From Dendrophyllia cribrosa (Eukaryota; Cnidaria; Anthozoa; Scleractinia; Dendrophylliidae), in NCBI GenBank assembly GCA_024195265.1, contig JAJLRJ010000009.1, positions 27,286,597-27,350,596 of the forward strand: DNA of 64,000 nt. The letters are read 5' to 3'. Below the pieces are notes generated by a model. That model worked only from the letters and a program-made list of their open reading frames with translations, ran no database searches and was not told where the DNA came from. Numbering within the stretch: the first letter of the stretch is position 1; each line of letters begins with the position of its first letter. This document shows positions 57,201 to 63,200 of the stretch, in pieces. The translations under genes were made by a program, and so were the position numbers.

Positions 57201-60200
57201 CCATTATTTTGTAACTTCATCCGGGATCCGTCAACTGCGCTTCCATCCTTTGTCCAGTGCCAGTTGATTGTTATGTCTGGGTCCGCTTGGACTGTACAGG
57301 GAAGATACTTATCCAGGCCTTTGATAGCTGTTATTTGGCTTGGCAGTGGATTTGTAATCACTGTTTTGACTGCAGAAAATACAGAAGAAGAAAAAGAAAA
57401 TGAAAACACTTTTTTATGTTGTGCATTATTGTAACATTAAATGGGTTTAATAGGAGGATGGTATTTTGTTAGGCTTTGCAGTAACGGAAGATAGTCACTT
57501 CTAAGAGACTCTAACACAGTGTTCCAAGACCAATAAGTGATTCAAACACGATTTTATCAAGTTTAGATGGTAGCATATAGGAGATAGTCACTTACAAGGC
57601 ATAGATTTGTGCTGGCAAACTCAAGTTGGCCGGCGTGACATCAACAGTTTGTAAACATGTTGGCAAACTGTTGGCGACAAATAAAATTTGTTTCTATTCT
57701 TGCCAACCTTTTTGCCAACTTTTTGGAGTTGATAAACTCGCATTTGACGTATGAACGTTTGCTCAGTGCAATTTCAGTATGTGCAACCTCGTTTCACAGG
57801 ATTCTCGCACTTCCACCCTCGAGAAGATAGAACCCTGAGAACGATATTGAGGTGTCAGTATGGACGTTTGTTGCGCGAAAACACGAGAACTTTTTAGAGT
57901 TCCCCAACTTCAGTTTGTTGTGTGAAGGCGCCTTATAACGACCACAGCACCGCTCTAAAGTAAGTTACCAGTTGCGTCTCGTTTCCCGCCCCACGCGAAT
58001 CGCGCGATGCGATTCCCGTAGCGCGAAAGTCTCCGTAGTTTGACATGAAGAACTTACTCAAAACACTAAGAGAAGCATTTGCCCATTTTGAGCCATGACT
58101 GTTGGTAGCCACACAGGTGTATTTTCCACTGTCGCTCTTCTGACTCAAGCTTATCCGCAGTGAACCAGTGGCCATCTGTAAATATCGCAGGTTTTTTGCA
58201 AAATTAATAGCTACGTCATTCTTTTTCCAGTGTATAGTGGGTGTAGGACTTCCTCTCCCTTTGCACTCCAACTCTACAGTTTCATTTACAACGGCAGTGG
58301 TATCTTTAGGTGGGACATCAATCCACAAATCTAAAGCTGAAATAAGAAACCGTAAACAAAATATGTTAAAATAAATTGGTTGTAGCTTATCTAAAACTAA
58401 AAGTATTTAGAAGTAGTGTTTCCCAAAATATAATTAAATAAAACGATCTGAATTTTCATCACTCGCTGTGATCTTCAACCAAATATTAAAGGACCCTGAC
58501 TCGGCTGAAATATCGTGTTTTCATGATTATGGCCAAGAATTTGCTTTAAGCTTATTTTATTATTTTGAAATTCGAAGACACCATCGCCAAAAGTGACAGA
58601 AAGCGCTGTGAAAGAAATATGAACTAAAAAGACAAAATAACAGCTATATTATAGAAAAGTCAAAATTTACAGTACCTATGAGAAATCTATGCACGCGTTA
58701 ATTGTATTTGTATCCACCATGAAATGCCATGACTCTAAGAATAAACGTTTTGTCCAGCCCAGTGAAGTTCTGTTCATTACTGATTAATATCACTACTGTA
58801 CAAAATATGTTCAAATAAATTGGTTGTAGCTGATCTAAAACTGTTTAGAAGTGTTTCTAAAATATTTATATAAAACGATCTTAATTTTTCGCATCACTCG
58901 GCAATGTGACACAAAGGGACACTGTAACGGGAGCAAACGCAGACAGTTGAATAGCAGTGAATAAGAGTTGATACGTGTGCATAAGAATTTATGGGAGCAA
59001 TAGTTTAAACTCTAGTCAGCTTTCGAGGAGTCAGTTCATATTTGACCCGAACTCAATACTGTAATATTGATTCAGAGAATATCACTTACGTCTAACATTA
59101 AGCATTGCTGTGATAATTGCCTCGCCAGCGTCATTTGTTGCAACACACTGTACAGTGCCTGCATCTCCATACTGAAGACTTGTGAACTTAAGTTCTTTTT
59201 TGTCGTTGATCTGAATTCTTCCTGTGGGCGAGGGTGGAACTTTTGCTCCGTTATGAAACCAAGTAATTGTTGGCTGTGGAATTCCACTTGCGTTGCATGC
59301 AAATATTGCTATTTGCTGAGGGAGCTTATCTACATTTGTTGGTTGGACTGTGAATTTGGGTTGAACTAAGAAAAGAAACAGAAAGACTGTGGATGAATTC
59401 ACAACAAACTAGGTGTTTTCACCTTTTTCAGTAAAACACAACAACATATAAAGCAGCAAAATATTTAATTATATCATGTTTTACAACTCAAGCGAAAATT
59501 ATTTTCAATTTCCGCATTTTTTCAGTAAATTTGAATTGTTAGTAAAATCCAATATGGCGGCCATCTTGGCTGCCATTTTGGATGACGTCACTGATCCCCA
59601 GCAGCACCATAGCCCATAATATTTACTTCGCCTTGTAGAGCACATAAAAACTAACTATTAGAGAGAAAATATTTTAAAAAATATTGTAACACCCAATCCA
59701 CAATTTGCTAGAATAAAATTCTAATGGTACAGTAATTTCTTATTTCAATTTCTCACTGATTCCAATTCTTTGTGTCCCATTTGACGTGCCAACATGTATT
59801 TTATGTGACAATAAATTTTTCAAATTTTTCACAATTTGCTGTACACTGGAATAAACACTAAAAAACAACAACATCCAAAAATCTGGGTACCAATAAGTGT
59901 CAGATTTGCGGTCCTTTTTCTGCTGTTCGCATGGCATTCATAATCTCCTTCATCAGCTTTGTTTGGATTGTGCACTGTAAGTCTCTTCTTGTATTGATCA
60001 AATGAAAATTTTGAACTACTAGAAATTGCTTGTCCATTTTTTGTCCATGATATGGTGGGCATTGGTCTGAAGCAAAATCAAAAAGGGTAAAGTATTAAAT
60101 GACATTGTAAATCATTTCAAACTTTTATGCCGTCATATTCAATGCAGTATGAGAAATAATTAAATCTCCAAAACGGTGCTATATTTACCTTCCACTTCCA

Positions 60201-63200
60201 AAGCATTCAAACGTAACACTGGATGTTTGTCCATCTATAGCCACCTGATTAATGGGACCAAGAATAATTTCTGATGGTGTCGTTGCTGCACCCCTTACTG
60301 CAATTAAAACATTAGGAAAATTAAGGTGTTGCTACACGAGGCAATTTTATCCTGCAACTTGCAACACAATGCTGATGAGAGCTGTTGCGAGACAAGTGGC
60401 GGATAAAATTGCGCGTGTAACATCCTCTCTTCGCAACTTGTCTCGCAAAAAAAATTGCGTTGTAAGTTGCGGAAAAAGTTAAACATTTCTCTACTTTTAG
60501 TAACCGTGTAACATGTAATCTGCAACTTGTCCCACAATACTCTCATAACTGCCCAGTGTTAATCAGTAAATTAAAAGCACCTTTTCTTGCTTTATAACTT
60601 TATTTAAAGCTACGCCAGACTTTGCAGGGACAACACAACAGCTTGCGTCAATTACGGAGGGTGTCGGCAGATCAGCTTAGAGAAGGAGGCATGTTATCAG
60701 TTTCTTCACTAGAAGAGATGGATGATACATTTTATGCACGATGACTTTGTAACACTCACCTGCAAAATTTATTGAAATAGGACCTCGGTTAAAGTGACTC
60801 CCGGTGACTGTATTCCGAACAGTTGATCGATAGAGAGCTAAATCGGGTGTGTCCATATTTCCAATGTACAGGTTTCCAGCAGCAGAAATGCTGATCCGTT
60901 GGTCCTCTTGCAATACCATGTTATTTTTTCTCCAGGTAAAGGTGGGCTTGGGGAAGCTTTTAACCTTGGGGTACTCAAATGTCAGTCCCCCGCCTTCAAC
61001 TGCACTTGTACTGGATGAACCAACATTTGGGGTCACTTCAAGATCTATAATAATGTAGAATAATGTAGACAAACAATTTGCCCTGAAGAAACTAAGATTA
61101 TGAACAAACGAAGAGCTGAAGGCATAACTACCACATGTGACGTTTTATATGATATAAGATTTGGCCTTTTCTTTTTGCATGCAGACTTGGATTATGCCAG
61201 TTTTGTTTTATATGATTTGGCCTCTGTTTAAAGAAAAGGCTTAAAATTGTTACAACCTTCTGCATGCTGGTAATCAAGGATAGTTTTCGATAACAGACGC
61301 CAAATTACAACATTACTGATGGCTGCCTGGCATTTTTAACTTTAAGGTTATTTTGGGTAGCCAGTACCAAGTAGTTTAAGGCCTAGGTCAAAGGCTTTAA
61401 TCAGGAAAAACAGTTTTTTCGTGATAACTTTAACACAGGGCATGGAACTGGATCGAAATTTGGCACATGTAAAGGTCTTATCGTCCTTAACATTTTTAAG
61501 TATGGTAAGCTTTCCCATAAGTCACGTGACATGTCACGTGGCCATTTTTCTTAAAATAGCAAATATTTGACGAATTGCCGACGAGTTTAAGAGAAAACAT
61601 AAAGTAAAAACGCTTTTCTGATGCAGATGAAATATTTCCAGCCCTTCACGTTTGGAATGATCGTCCATTGTTCTCCAAAAAAAATTTATGAGAACAAAAG
61701 TCATTTTTAAGTCCAAAATTCAACTTTTGATTATCTATAACTGTAATTTTAAAACTCGAGGACAATTATTCCAAACGTAGAAGGTTAGATATGTTAAACC
61801 TCCATCGGAAAAGCTAATTTATTCAACTATACAAAGAAAATTCGCTGGCATATCGCCGATTTCCTTAATTTTTAAATTTTGATCACGTGACTTGTCACGT
61901 GACCAAACTTATGCGTTAAGGCAGAAGAAGACGTCAAGATTTACATTCAGGGAAAATTTTAACCTGGTTTAGGCAATCTAGCCGAAGATATTAAGTGTCA
62001 ACCATATTTTCGGAACAGACTTTAAACCCAGGCCTTAAACTGTACCCCTATTATGTTTTTATTCAAAATTTTAAATACTTATTGTAGACTCTGGGGTATA
62101 ATAAAGTTTGTTGTTGTTGTTGTTGTTGTTACATATTCAAAATCAGAGCAATGTTTCACTGCTCTTTTAAAGAATGCATGCTAAAAAATACCAAATCGAA
62201 GCAGAAAAAACATCAACAATTGAATTCAAATCAAGTTCCATTTCACAGTTGTCTTTACTTTACACTAGCATTTCACACCAACAAAGACGTTAATCCCCAA
62301 AGACAAAGGGCAAATGCAAGTGAACGTCAGTTATATTTTGACTAGATTTAACTACTAGTAATTGGGTCTAAGCAGCCCTGACTGCTTCTTAACAGTGGTT
62401 TAGAAGGCAGCTACCGGTGGTGTACAGGCGTTCATTTGAACTCTAACGGTACTTCAAAATTTATTGAAACCCCTGCTTAATCAGGGGCGCTTACCATTCA
62501 GCCAAAATTTCCAGAATTTTCGCTGGTCGAAAGATGAAACGGGAAAAATACTTGGAAATCACGTGCTCTGTTTCCACGGGCATGCCGGGTTTTCACGAGC
62601 TTTCAGTCTATCACATGTAGCCTGAGAGACAATGCGTGCGTTTCTCAAAACTGCTTCCAAAGCTACTTTTAAAATTCACTTTCTAGCGAATGGCGTTGAG
62701 GATTTTAGCCCGCAAACCAGCTCAACTTGTGTAGTAACCGTAAGATTTCATTGCGTAGCTTTTAAAATCAACAAGAACGAAGTATTTTATATTGGTTCTG
62801 ACATTCGTCCGCACGTAAAGATTCCGGGGTTTTTGTTGATTTTAAAAGCCAAGCAATAAAATCTTACTTTTACTACACAACTTAAGCTGATTTGTGGGCT
62901 AAAAACTTCAACGCCTTTCGATAGAAAAAAATAGCTTTTGGGCCCGAAAAGTCATCGGGAGTTTCGAGAAATGCACGCTGGCCCGAGACGAATCGTTAAT
63001 GAAACACAAACATTTCGGTAATTAAGGAAACTCCATCAAAGTGGATAACCTCAAAACGTAGTCCTCAAAGTTCGTACATTTTTCCCGAAACTGTTCCGTT
63101 CCATTGGATTTCTAACCGGAAACCTCAGAAACGTTTTTGGCTGAGAGTGGAAAGCATCCCAGCTTAGACAAATTTAACAGTGCAAAAGAAATTCTGACTT

